From Lepidodermella squamata (taxonomy: Eukaryota > Gastrotricha), in the NCBI GenBank assembly GCA_047495785.1, contig JBLDXI010000003.1, positions 558,001 to 622,000 on the forward strand: DNA of 64,000 nucleotides, read 5' to 3'. The notes beneath the pieces are model-generated. The model saw only the letters and a program-made list of their open reading frames with translations, was not told the DNA's origin and did not search any database. This document shows positions 32,226-45,000 of the stretch, one piece after another. How positions within the stretch are numbered: the first letter of the stretch is position 1; each line of letters starts with the position of its first letter. Made by a program: the position numbers and the translations under genes.

Positions 32226-34496
32226 ATGGCTTGTATTAAACCTAAGATATTTTTCGCGTTAGTTCTTCTCGTCGTTCATAGCGAGTTGGCGCTATCAAAG
32301 AATAGAACCAAGACAATCCGCTTGCTTTCCCTTGTACCTGTATTTGGCATGGATCCGAGGCAAGTTCAAGGATTCACAGCAGCTATCAGCTACGTTTTGG
32401 ACAAAGTTCACTCAAGTGCCAACATACTAAGCGATTATCACATCGAGGTGGAACAGCAGGAAGAATTTCTCGGAAACTATGCTGTGAAGAGGGTGATTGA
32501 ACATCGTCGAATGGCAAGTAGCCAAATGCCTATCATTTTCGGAGCTGCCTTTGGCGAGGGATGTAAATCGCTCGGGGCGATCCTCCACCACATTGACAGC
32601 ATAGCCATCAGCCCAATGTGTGTAGCGCCTTATTTAGTTAACCGACAGCTAATTCCGAATTTATTCCTATCGGTTGCGACCACTAAGACGTCGGTCATGG
32701 CTGTTTTAGCATTTATGCGCCAAATCGGGAAGTGGGACACTTTAGCCATTGTAACGAGTTCAACCGTACTTTTCGATTATTCCACAGCTTTCCTACTAAA
32801 CGATCAGGCAATTGCGAACGGCTTCAAAGTTCAAAGCTTTGATGCGATCAACGAGGTGACGCCCGATGCAATCGCTGTTTTGAAAGCTTCGAGGCAAAGG
32901 GTGATCTATTTATCGATAAGTCATCCTACAATGGGACCGCAGTTCCTTTGCGAGCTTTATCGAGCTGGGATCACAGGGTCGAAGTATGTCATCTTCGCTC
33001 CAATCACACCTTTCTCAACTACGGCAGTTCCCGGATGCTCGAGGGAAATCTTGACCGAGCAGTACCGCCAGGTCCTTTTCCAAGGCATTGTTACAAAACC
33101 TTTAAACAGCTCAGCAAGAACTGATCTAGGCGACAATGCTGCGGAATTCAACGAATTTTTGGAGAGCCGAAATATTTCTTTGCGTGATGATCCCTTCCTG
33201 GCATACATATTTCGAGACGCTCTCTCAACAACTTTGATCACTTTAAATCAAACGGATAGCATACTGAAAGAGGAATTCAATCTCACATTGTTAGATTACG
33301 ATCGCTACCCGAAACTTGTGGCTACAGTTACACGGAGAGCTTTGCTGTCAACTGAATTCAATGGTGTTAGAGTTGGAAGACAATCATATAGCAATGAGGG
33401 CCAACTAATTGGAGATGCTGTTAATCTCGCCCAAATGAGTTCGAAGGGTGGTATGACGGCTCGTCTGATCATCCGCCAATCGCGAACCAATTCTAAGGGG
33501 GGATCTGACCTTCAAAGTTTAGTCCTTGAAGCAGTCACTCCCATTTTTTGGTTAGGCGGATCTCCTCCGAGGGTTCAGCCTTTTGTTCATTCGGAAATGT
33601 CGACAATCAACAAGCCATTTTTCGCAGTAATTTGGCTCATAATAATCGTTGCGACCCTTATGCAATGCTGGGTCGTACTCGCAATTACAGCAAACAAACT
33701 GAGGTTTCAGTTTAGAATTTTGAAGTTGACCGGATTGCTAGGGTGTCTATTACTCAATTCGGCTGCTGCCTGTTATTCGATCGATCGAACTGAAGATGCA
33801 CCTAGCCTATACGATATCTCAGTTTTCCTCGCGTTACTCGGAGGTTACGTCCCCATGTCTCTCTCGGCATTTCGCATACTTGCTTTGCACGTGCTTTTAA
33901 TGAAGCAAATTGTTCACCCAGTTGTTCAAAGAACAGATAAAATTCGCCCACTGAAATCTCTGCAGCTAATCGAGAAGCATTGCCTGAAGCTTTTCTCGTT
34001 ATCGAGTGTAGGAGTTGCGGCTTTGATGATTAGCTGGATTACAACGCGAAACACGAAGTGCCCAAAGCTTCAAATGTTCGCACCGATTTACGATGAACCT
34101 TCCGATACGATTACTGAAAAGTTCGTCATAAAATGTTTGAATTATGGCTCCAGTTCGGCGATAGGATCTGCCCTTCTCGGAGCTATTGGCTTTTACGTTG
34201 AAGTTTTACTGATGTTTGCATCTTTTCGATGCTACCAAATAGGGCATGTCATAAAAAGTCAGAAGATTGAAGTTCCGGAATTCGCATCGAGTGCTGTGGC
34301 TGTAATTTTTAGCGCGACCATGCTACCTGCTGTCATATTAATTCAAATCATTTTGGCCAAAGAAGGTTCGACGCAGCAAGCTATAATGTCACTCGAATGC
34401 TTAATTGTGTCCGCCGCATTTTCCAGTCTGTACATAGCGCCAATTATCCGTGAGCTGAAGAGAGTAGCTAAATGTACCAGGGTGGCCAATGTATAA
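32226..34496 (+). CDS. GABA-B-like class C GPCR (copy 2)
   Basis: Intronless 756-aa paralogue of the receptor at 21006-23300, with the same plan: signal peptide (MACIKPKIFFALVLLVVHSE), binding-protein-like ectodomain without Cys-rich spacer, IFWLGGSPPRVQPFVHSE linker, seven helices, short tail. The open frame continues 91 codons upstream to 31953 and includes a hydrophobic stretch, but I chose the ATG at 32226 because it aligns with the start of copy 1 and directly precedes a signal peptide; the upstream part matches the non-coding 5' flank of copy 1. The ectodomain middle is nearly identical to copy 1 in DNA, while transmembrane regions differ more. A MITE follows about 65 bp after the stop. 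Confidence 0.8.
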   Translation: MACIKPKIFFALVLLVVHSELALSKNRTKTIRLLSLVPVFGMDPRQVQGFTAAISYVLDKVHSSANILSDYHIEVEQQEEFLGNYAVKRVIEHRRMASSQMPIIFGAAFGEGCKSLGAILHHIDSIAISPMCVAPYLVNRQLIPNLFLSVATTKTSVMAVLAFMRQIGKWDTLAIVTSSTVLFDYSTAFLLNDQAIANGFKVQSFDAINEVTPDAIAVLKASRQRVIYLSISHPTMGPQFLCELYRAGITGSKYVIFAPITPFSTTAVPGCSREILTEQYRQVLFQGIVTKPLNSSARTDLGDNAAEFNEFLESRNISLRDDPFLAYIFRDALSTTLITLNQTDSILKEEFNLTLLDYDRYPKLVATVTRRALLSTEFNGVRVGRQSYSNEGQLIGDAVNLAQMSSKGGMTARLIIRQSRTNSKGGSDLQSLVLEAVTPIFWLGGSPPRVQPFVHSEMSTINKPFFAVIWLIIIVATLMQCWVVLAITANKLRFQFRILKLTGLLGCLLLNSAAACYSIDRTEDAPSLYDISVFLALLGGYVPMSLSAFRILALHVLLMKQIVHPVVQRTDKIRPLKSLQLIEKHCLKLFSLSSVGVAALMISWITTRNTKCPKLQMFAPIYDEPSDTITEKFVIKCLNYGSSSAIGSALLGAIGFYVEVLLMFASFRCYQIGHVIKSQKIEVPEFASSAVAVIFSATMLPAVILIQIILAKEGSTQQAIMSLECLIVSAAFSSLYIAPIIRELKRVAKCTRVANV

Positions 34497-34561
34497 ACAT
34501 GACATGTATAAACCTGATGTATAAACATGTATAAACATGCCGTATAAAATTTACATATATG

Positions 34562-35007
34562 TGTCGTATCGTATAAGGCAATTTCTTCCAATAGCCGATT
34601 GAGACATCTCAATGAGCAATCCGAATTGTTCCCAACGTCATTTTCGGTTATTTTAATCAGTTTTAAAAATTTGGAAACCAAGCAAGATTACAGGATAGCC
34701 TTTCGCCTATCAAGCAGAGCCCACTCTTTCCCTAATAACTTGTTTCGTATCTGCGTGTTTTATGAGTTTTTTAAAACCTAGCGTATTTTCACTGTAACTG
34801 TCTTCTGGCCTTCTCGGCCCATTTAAACTCTTTATTATTCTATTAGCAGACCAATCGATAGGGCTATTCGGGCTCTTTAATATGTGATAGATAATTATTC
34901 AATAACCTGAAGGCTGGTGAAAACAACAGGAAAAAAGCATTGCTCATTGATTGCTCATTGAGATATCTCTATCGGCCATTGGAAGGATTGCCTTACACGA
35001 TACGACA
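34562..35007. mobile_element. MITE with about 60-bp terminal inverted repeats
   Basis: Left arm 34562-34624 starts TGTCGTATCGTATAAGGCAA and ends CATCTCAATGAGCAAT. The right arm 34951-35007 is its inverted copy (TGTCGTATCGTGTAAGGCAA read on the minus strand), with a few mismatches. The ATTGCTCATTGA motif is repeated once more inside the right arm. Element about 446 bp, no coding capacity. Flanks are TA-rich (CATATA, TATGTATA), compatible with a TA target but not proof. The left side is preceded by short ATGTATAAAC repeats (34492-34545). Confidence 0.7.
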
Positions 35008-35097
35008 TATGTATAAACCGCTCCACGTGGCAATATTGTGCACCGAAAGCCCTCATTTCGTGATATCCTTGTCTAGTCACTTGTCATTTTTGAGTAT

Positions 35098-35727
35098 TTG
35101 CAACAAATAACAAATATATACATGGCGGAGAGAAACCGGGGCGGTAGACCCGGAAGCCCTACCAGAAATAATTTTTTACTTGCCTCTTCTTCCAACGACC
35201 TCCCACCCAATCTAGCCGAATGTGTAGCGTGTCATGACATATGGCATATTCGAGTAGCGAAACGCATTTTGAAACTCTTCGTACCCATTCGAATTGTCGA
35301 ATTGCAAAAAAATTAAGGAAGAATTTGATTCGAGAACACCGACACCGGCTATAGGAGGAACGCCGTAACGAAAACGAACTCAAGAATACGACTCGCCATC
35401 TTCATCTTCCTCGAATTGCTCGATGGCTGGACATCAGAATCTGGTGGGATTATTTCGACGATTTTCGGCACAGCGCTCGATTGGCATCTCATCAATTCTC
35501 GCGATGTTGATGAAAATGGCAGCAAAGCTGAGGCGATGTTCCCTCATCTCAAAAATTCGTGCAATGATATTACCAACCTAGGCGGGACGGTTGTTGGACT
35601 GGTAAGCGACAACGAGGCCAAAATGCAGCTGCTTCGTGATGGTGTCATCTTGGGGTCACATTTTGGTTTGTCGGCATCTATAAAGGACGTCCGGTACGAA
35701 ATGGCAGTTTTTACCCCTCCCCCTTGA
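35098..35727 (+). pseudogene. hAT-family transposase remnant
   Basis: Two broken frames. The first (35098-35316, MAERNRGGRPGSP...) holds a CVAC segment that could be a degraded BED-like finger. The second (35416-35727) reads LDGWTSESGG, then GGTVVGLVSDNEAKMQLLRD, matching the hAT catalytic-core pattern in which DGWT is followed by a V..V.DNA.NM motif. Frames are interrupted and the C-terminal dimerisation region is absent, so it is non-functional. It lies between the MITE and the 3' end of Sin3. Confidence 0.6.
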
Positions 35728-36001
35728 TGCCACATTTGGCGAGCCCCGTCCTTTAGCATGTCACAACGCCCGTCCCTCCCCCTCCTCTGTTTTACACCAA
35801 TGCAGAGAACGAAAAAGACAAAAAGACAATGTGACCTCGCAATTTTTTTTATTCTCCGTCATCAAAGCGTCGCACTTTACAGGAATAATAAGAAGTCGAT
35901 ACTATTTACACACCGAAATTTACACAAGAAAAAAGAAAAACTGAATAGAATAATAACACGGTATCGAAAAAACACAGGAGGGAAAAAGTCGCGTTTATTC
36001 A

Positions 36002-39000
36002 TCATTTAACAAGCTTGTAACGAGTATAACGGTGGTACGGCGGCGCCACGTCGGAACCCGCCGGCACCGGCTCGACGCCCCGGTCGACAAACCACCCAGC
36101 CGTGTCGGCGCGCATGGCCGGCGACACGTGTTTCGCCTCGAAGTCGGCGAGCCACGCCTGCAGCCGCTGGTTCTGCGTCTGCGCCACCCGTCGCTGCACC
36201 TCGTCGTGCTTGATCGGCCGGCCGGAACGGAAAAACACCATGCGGTGGTCGTTCGTGTACTGGATGCGCAGCGTTTTCGGGCAGATGATCGCGTGCTCGT
36301 TGTCCCAGGCGAGCAACTGCGCCCGCCTCGGGTCGTCCGCCGCCAGGCCGTTCGCCTCGAGTCGACCCCAGGCTGTCCCAGATTCGACCGGGCCATTACC
36401 GGGTGTGGACGCTGATTCGTTGTCGTTTTCGAAGGCGAGATTCCGCCGCCAGCCTCGCAGAAGGAATCTCGGTCGGCGGTATGACATTCTGAGGCGAAGT
36501 TCCGGGGCGGCGTAGCTTCGGACATAGGACGCCCAGTTTTGCGGCGAGCCTGGGTCGTTGCCTGGGCTGCTCGACTCGGCGGCGATGAGTTCGACGGCGA
36601 GCGCCACCCGGTTCGGGTTTGCGGTCGATGCGGCGAAGCGGAACACGTTGTCGGCGGGCAGCAACCGGCAGATGCGTCGCTCGTACGCGATTTCGGCCAA
36701 CTGGCGTTGAGCAGGGTCCAATAATCTGAAAATATAAATTACAAAATGAAACTCTGAAAAATTTGAATTTTATATCCTAAATACTGCATAAAATTTTAAA
36801 AAATCTTCAAAGAACGGTTAACAAATATTCTAGAAGAAACCCTTCATTGCAGCTTGCTTGTGGCAGACGTCTTTCCAACTAAAGCGAGGCTTAAGCGATC
36901 GACCACGAATGGATTTTATACACATCACGCAATTCCATTGAAAATTACTTCTGCGAATGGATGGAGTGTTACCATACAAAGATAAGTATAATAAGGAAAA
37001 AGAAGCCGGGAAGAGGCGGAATTCAGCGAATTTCAATTTTTCACTCATCCTTGAGCTTTCGACCTTCAATTCAGCTAAGTAAATTTTTACAGTAAGACAT
37101 CTCAAGCCCAGTAGCTAAATCTCGACACACCAGATGTACATCGGCATAAATTGAGTCAACGATTCCACCGAGCCTTTCGAAAAATGTTCGACAAGAGGCG
37201 TGCGGTTCAATGCTAGTTAGTTCGTATAATGATTGTTCTGACATTCCCTGCCCCATGCTGCATGGCTCAGATATTGTCAAGTCCAACGGAAAATGGTATA
37301 AACAATCGCATGGACTAGAAATCGGGCCGTCAACTCTCCATATTGATATGTTTCACGAATCAATCGACTGCAACGATTTTGTTCAACTTATCGGCCAGTG
37401 CGTCATTCATCATCAACGACCTCAGTTACAAAGCATTCAACATCGAGCAATTCAAAGTTGTCATCAAGGCCTTAAAAGCGAAATATGACTGGTTTTTCCA
37501 AGATTAAACTTGACAAAATTAGTCAATCACCTTGAAACCGACGTCAGAAGTTCCAAAGGGGTATGCATATTTGCACCACTGAATGAGGTCCTAGTTCTGA
37601 AAACTACAATAAAACACTGAATTTTTTCAATTCCTGACTATTTCGGCTTTTTCGTTTGATAATCGATAGATACTCAAGCCCTCACTAGACCTAGAATGTT
37701 CTATTTCAGCTACATTGGTGCCCTAGGCTATGAGGAAAAATTAACGATATCAAATTCCAAGCCGAAAGATCGGAAAATCACTGATTTCTAAAGTCGACAC
37801 TGGCTGAATCGGTTTTGACTGAAGTGAAACTCGTCAAGCACAAAATAAGCGAAGATCCATCGATTTATTCCCGTGCCCCCGAAACAGTTTCCCCGAAAAC
37901 TGTGAGCGCGACTTGATTGTGTTGAGTAGCTTTTTCCGGAAACAGCGATAACACACGGCTTGTCCTTACAGACTATCGGTTGAAATCTTAAATGTTAACA
38001 GAAGGCGCGACGCTAGCGTCCCCACACCCGATCATCTGGCAATTTATCGACCTGATCTTGAAGGAAAATAGAGGCGTAGATGCTAAGGTCATACAGCAAA
38101 GCGGCGGCCAGCAGCTCAAATGTCGCGTGAAACAATATGCTGATCTCGACCACCATTTCCACGAACTTGAACAATGGTATTTGGCGGAATGCCGAATTAT
38201 CGATAATCAAGGCTTCGGTCCTCACAACAAGGCTCAACAAGGCGATTAAACAAACTTATTGAATTTTTTGTGGCTTATAAATGCCTCAGATTAGCAAGAC
38301 GTCTTGAAGCTTTGAAAATCTGCGTCGTTTGTAGATTTATATGTAATAAAGATGAGGCTGTGCGCGTTTTCGGAGTAATGAGTTTTAGGACATCGAGCAA
38401 TTTCGGGGAGATGGGAACGCACCGATAAGTTTTCACATCGAAATAAAAGAAATTATTGACGGGAATTTACCAACAAATCTTTCGAATCATTCTTCATAGT
38501 AACTTGGTATTTAACATGCGTAATCGTAGGTAAGTAATTTACGACAAACCTGGCTGTTGCGACGCCCTCGCGCAGCATCTCGTGGAAAGTGGCCATGGTC
38601 GCCGCGTGCGCGTCGTCCGTCACCAGGTGCTGCAGCTGCTTGACGACGTGCTGCACGAGTTTGTCGAGCGTGAAGCCCCAGTATGCGTGGATGCCGAACA
38701 TGGCCCGCAGCTGCTCCTCGTACGCGTTCGCGTCGATCGAACAGTCGAGCAGTTGCCGCACAAGCTCCAACAGAGCCGAATAATACCTAAAATACAATAC
38801 AAACAAATAAACATTGAATTACATCGGCGAAATTCAACTAGCGACTCTCGACTTTTCATTGACTCAAGAATATCAAATAATAAAACTGAAATTTCGAAAC
38901 ATTTCATGTCCCAGATTTGTTTATAATACATAGAAAAATTTAGTGGAGATGGGACCGAATTTCCAAGCTTCAAAGAAAAAAGGGATATAGTGAAAGCATC

Positions 39001-42000
39001 ACCAAATTATTGAATTCAGTACCAAATTATTCCAATCAGTTGCAAATCCCCAATTTAAGACCCAGCCTTCAACCCTAACCCTAGCTAGGTAAATAACGAA
39101 TAAAATGGTTAGGTATTGAATTAAATGAAATTTGGTAACGGCGTATGATTTTCCCCAAGAAAAAAGGTCAAATTTCAACAAATTTGCACCTCAGCTAATT
39201 TCAGAAAATGCTTGAATTCCTCCGGTTGAGTCGCAAGTCGAAATTACACGCCTCAAATGTGATGAGGGATTAGCATTAATTTTGGAATGTTTCAGAACTT
39301 GAGAGTCCAGTATGTTTACAAATTTCGAATTTTTCTCCATAGTCAATTATATGATTCTAGAAATTTCTCAAATGAACCTAATAACGCTCGAGCTACCGTA
39401 ATTTATTTGATTTTTTCAGATTATCCCGAAATTCCAAGAAATCTTGAAAATTATAATTTTAATCAAACCAAGAAATGTGGGGTAACAGCCATTGATTCCA
39501 TCTTGGATCTAGTCTCAGGCTATCAGAAGACCGATGATATAGTAAAATTGTTCGAAAATTGTTCCAAATTTATGATAATTTATTTCAAATTGTTATCGAC
39601 TTCAAAAAACTTTTTAGGATTTTTATTTAAAAAATAAGAATCAGAAATTACCTTGCGGGTTCGCATTCTGGCGGTTGCTTGAACTTGAGCTTCGACGCAG
39701 CGGCCGATTTCGAGTCGACGGGCGGGTCGTTTTCGGCCGCCAGCGCCGCCGCCGTCGCCGCCCGCTGCAGCATCTGCAACCGCACGCACAGCAGGTTGTG
39801 CAGGCGGAAGAACAAGTACCAGTGGTTGCCACCGAAAAACAGCGACGCGTTCGTGTCGATGGCGGACGGCAGCAGGTGTGGGCCTTCCTTCAACTGCGCG
39901 TTGAGATGCCCGTTCACCGACGAGTTCTGCTGCTGCTGGCTAGAGTTGTTGCCGGATGATTGGAGAAGTTGAGTTTCCATCAACATTGGGCTCGTACACG
40001 CCGCTTCATCGGTCGCGGCTGCGACGGGTTTTTCGAGTGACGAACTCTCAGATTTGACAGTTGGTTTTTCTTCGAGCTTGGTCTAATAAAATAAAATGAT
40101 ATATTTGATAAATTCGCGAAATTTTCATGACGTCATAGCAAATCGAAAATCAATTTTTCAATTCGATTTCAAATTTCAGAGCTTATCAAAATTTAAAATC
40201 AGAATTCAGAAGTTCAAAATTCCAAAAATAATTGGGATTTTTAAGACTTTTCAAGGGTAATACCGTTGTTTTATGGTATTTTGCTTTTTTTCCCCGAATA
40301 ACTGCGAAAAATCGCCAAAATCGTTGTATTTTATTTAAAAATTGATGAATCGTGTTTCGCTTCCGTTCACAGTGCTTTCAGAGTAACGATTTGTCTCTAC
40401 TTATTGTCGATTGCTATTTGCTATGGCACGATAGCCCATCTTCCGGGCAATGTATGTCTCGCCATAATATGTACAACTCTCACGCTGCTAGGATTGCTCT
40501 CTTCTACTACTCGGTGCGCCTGATTGGGGACAACAGCACTGAGCCGGCTTACAAATCTTAGCAACAACTGATCCAACTTATTTTTAGTGATATATTCAAT
40601 TTTTTTCATTTGTTGTATCGGATTCGAAACAGCCCCTGAAGATGCTCCTGAGCTGCAATGGAGAACGCGCCGTTGGCAATCGAAGAAGAGTCTAACGACT
40701 GATAATGAATGATACAAATTTCGATGGGATGAATTTCACGACGATAGCACGTGTGCAGGGTTTCGCTGCGAGTTGAAACGAGGGATTGTCGGTAAAAAAT
40801 CCCCTACTACATATCATAACTCAATGGTGCAACCGTAAACAAGATCGTAGCAACTTGAGCTCTGGTTTCTTATGGCCTCACTGCTTTGCGCTAAGCTCAT
40901 CTGCAGTTTGCGAGGGATGACTATTGATGAGGTTCTGGAAAAGACCTCGACGAACTTTGCTGAATGCTTCAAAATTTTCTCATCCTCGATGGAGTTTGAT
41001 ACCGCTCAACATTGCTGACATATAATTATGGTGCTGCAATTCACATAGGGACATCACGAACGTCGTAGACAAAATGTCTGAAAATGCCGAGTCGTAAGTG
41101 TATCACAGAGATGACATGTTAGTCAAATAGTATTTTTTTACCAGATTGTTGATGCAATTTCAAGACAAAAATCGGGAGGTCAGTCGTTTGTACACAAATA
41201 ACATAAAGTGAGCTTTAACACGATCCACGGCGATATAACATGTAGTTTTCCTTTACGTCTACTTCAACTTCATTAAACAAAATGCCGTTGTTTGTTTCGA
41301 AGATCGAATAATTTACTCGCCAGATCAATACCGGAGCCTCGAGACATCGAAAATTTGGCCGTGCATTGAATGGCGTGAACGACTGACAACTATCGTCGTC
41401 GCCCTGATCGTCGGCTTTATAACCGGAATGTTTGGCGTGTATTTCACATTGGAGTCCGTGAAACAAGCAGTTTGCGGATGACTTGGCCGAATTTCTCAAA
41501 CAACAACAAAACATGGTAGAGGCGATGCCACCGCAAATTTTACTACGATTCTAGCGCGAAAAAAGAGCTCAAATCTCTGGAAAAAGCTGATTCAACGACC
41601 TTTCGGTACCCGGTCAAGGATTTCCTCGATTTACGGGGATTTGTCGACCCGTTACAAGGAGGCTGAGTATTTGGCTGAGCGTTGTCTGCTGGCCACCCGA
41701 AATGATGAGGTCGACCTCTTGAATGAACGAATTTTCAAAGAAATTTCCGAGAACGAATTAGTTTATTCAAGTGCAGACTCTGTTGAAAACCCGTATGAGC
41801 GACAATGGTACCCAACAGAGCTGCTGAACACATTCACTCCACCAAGTCTACCACCTCATCGATTAGTGTTGAAAGTTGGAACCCCCGTTATTCTACTACG
41901 CAATCTCGACCCTGCTTCTGGTCTTCAGGTTCTTTCGACCTGATGATGAAGTAAGGTTCTCTTATTATTCTCGTTCTAGCCGACCTATTTAAAACCTAAT

Positions 42001-45000
42001 TTATCCTGACCGATTTGGGTGGGCTGCCGTTTTTTCTGGGCACTTTGTGAAACTATACTTGTTCGCTGCTGATAAGTCTCGGCCTGAGAATGGACACATG
42101 CATCCGAAATGCCGAATCTGCTTCGACTCTTTAGTAATTGAAAAAACTTGAAAAAAACCACACCTTTTTCGTTTCCTACCTGGAAGTCGCGACGCTGCAC
42201 TCTGAATATCAATTTTATTTGGAAATTCTATAAATTATTCTTAATGGGTAAAGCAGTATAACCAACCGCCGTTGTAGCCCTCTTGCTTAGAGAACCAAAT
42301 TTCGGAATTTTTATAAGGTCTAATGCCTTTTCGGAACATTTTAGGGAGCAATTTTATAGTCTATCATAATTCTGAAAAAATTGTCATTAAATTTAGCAAA
42401 AAATTAGGTCGAGAAATCGATGGTTGCCTCGAATTCTCAGAATTTTTCCAAAATTTGAAATTTTTAGAATTTGGCATATTTCGAGATGGGTTCCGCTAGA
42501 GATATTCCAATTTATTTATTAAGCTATTACACCCAAAGAGGGAAGCTTGACAAAGTATAAGGAAAACAACATATAATTGCAGGACAGGATCACATTTAGG
42601 ACAGGAAAAGTGTTGCAGAAGAGGACTATTCAATGGAGTCGACAGTCAAAGAGAATTATTTAAAAATTTCAACAAATTAAAAATTAAATAAATCGTTTCT
42701 GCCATCAGCCACGAGTTTTACGAAATTGAAATGTAAAATACTAAAAACCAGTATTATTTTTTAAATAATTTTGAGGAAACAAGAAAAAGCTTCGAAAACT
42801 TAGAAATGTTACCTCAGCACTTTGGCCAGTAGTCGTTGCTTCTTCGGTTTTCGACGTTGTATCCGCCTGCGGTTGGTCCGTCTCCATCGGCTGCGAAGCA
42901 TTTTGCTGCGAGTTCAGCCCGCCTTCATTCGCCGCCTCGCTCAGGTTGTTATTCGCCGCATTCGCAGCCTTCGTCGCCTCGAGCCGCTGGGCCCTAGCCT
43001 GCGCCCGCGCCTGCCGATTGGACACCTTCAATTGCCGCGCCTTTTCATCGTCATCCGACGCTGATTCATTCTCGGAATCTGTATCGTCCTCAGAGTCGGA
43101 GAAATCGTGCCGTTTCATGTGAAATAAGTCCGGCAAAAAGTGGTACAACAACTGCTTGATCATGCGTTTGTAGTCTTTCGTCAGACCGGTCTGGCGTTTA
43201 GCGTGGTGGACTATCAACTCGGTCGCATCGTCGATTATTGCCTGGTCATCGAACTGCAACATCATATGCGGTTCAGACCTAGACGCAAAAAATTCAAAAA
43301 TAAAAAAATTCCATCTCTTCCTTTGTAAAATTAGTCTTTATTTAGAAATTTAGATAAAATTACCAAAAATATTTCAAAAATTTAAATTTTAAGAATTAGC
43401 TAAATAATGAATTATAAATAAATTTAAAACGGTAAGTTTGTGGAAACGACGAATTTTTCAAAGAATTCTAGAAATTCGATTTTTCCACGAATTTCAAATT
43501 TTTTCAGTTTTTTGTACCAATTGTTTACATTTTCGAAAAATGAAATACAAATCGAATACAATATCATCGACAGACATTTTTGGGGAGAAATCATGATTAA
43601 CTAAAAAATTGAACGAATTTTACGGAAATTTCACAACCAAGTTTTTTCCTATTCTTACCAACCTTGTGATGCCACGATCGTCATTGCTAGCCGCTGCTTC
43701 AAATGCTTCTTCGATTTCGTTGAGCAGCGCTTTCGACCTCAACGCCTTCCCGTCATTCTGCTTGAAATTGACGCCCTGGTGGTCGAGAGATTTCAGGTAG
43801 AATTTTCGCATTTGCTCGCGCCAGATTTTGTTGAAAGCCCGCTGAGCATCGCGCCATTCATCGTCTTTCGCCTTGAGACGCCGCAGCACTATCGGCACAG
43901 CCACGACTGGGTTGCGCTTCAGACCTTCGATGATTTCAGGCGCTCGATCACCGTACAAACGCTGAATTGCCTTTTGTTGAATGACCTTTTAAAAAATAAA
44001 GAAATTTTTTGAAAAGAAATTTTCAAAAAAATCTGACCGAATTTTGCACTAAAATGTTATCTTCAATCGAAATTATTAAAATTATTCGCAAAGTTTGCTG
44101 TAATTCTAAAATTTTCAATGGAGTTCACAAATGTCTAGAATGCATTTCAATGCTTTTTGAATTATTATTGAGAAAAATCAGCTTATCAATAATTCCTAGA
44201 ATTTTCCTAAAATTATTCATTTTTCATATATTTTTTACGATTTCACGAATAATTCTTCGCTCAAACTACTAAATTGCAGATTGTCACACTTCTTATTGAT
44301 GAAAATTCAAATTACTCACCTCACTAGACCCGCCTAGGGTGTTATCGAGCCGATAATTAGCCGCATCTTCGGAGGACATTTTCGCCATTTTACGCTGCAC
44401 CGATTCGAGACACAAAATGGCCGATCGATTGATTTCAATGACCATCTCCAGCTCGAATCGCTCGTCCTCACACCGATAGATTGTCTCTTCAAACTGCGTT
44501 TTCTTCGCCGAGACGAAATACGATGACTCAGACCAGGCGGGGAATGAAACATAGCGATCATTGAGGACCTCGTAACACAGCGCAGTTCGGCCAGAACATT
44601 TCGGTTGCGGGTAATTGGCGGGTAAAACTCGATAAGACTCGGATTCGTCAATCATTTTTAAGGTGGAATAATCGACTTCAACCTGCGGATCTTGGCCCCA
44701 GCGACCGCCAGGCGCGTAAAGTGGCACAGAATTCGGGATAGCTAGGTCTTTCTGCCCAGATTGAGGTATCAACCCCATGATTTCCTTGAATTGCCTCAGC
44801 AGCTCGGGATGAGGGCGTAAAAACGGCAGAACCATTTGTAATAAGTCACTTTTCGACGCGACTTCATCCGCGTAAACATTGAGGCATCTCAGGAAATTTT
44901 CATAGACCTGCCGCGATTTTACAGCTTTGCGAAATTTGTCGAAAAACGCAATTTCCTCCAATTTACCGTACTTGGCCGCCTCGGCTAGGTCTGAATGCGC

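Noticed and set aside
36032-36515. Plus-strand ORFs of 127 and 137 codons
   Set aside because: They are antisense shadows of the GC-rich last Sin3 exon, whose frame joins the other Sin3 exons in phase.
37071-37488. Overlapping ORFs on both strands in a Sin3 intron
   Set aside because: Possible transposon debris, but no motif supports either strand.
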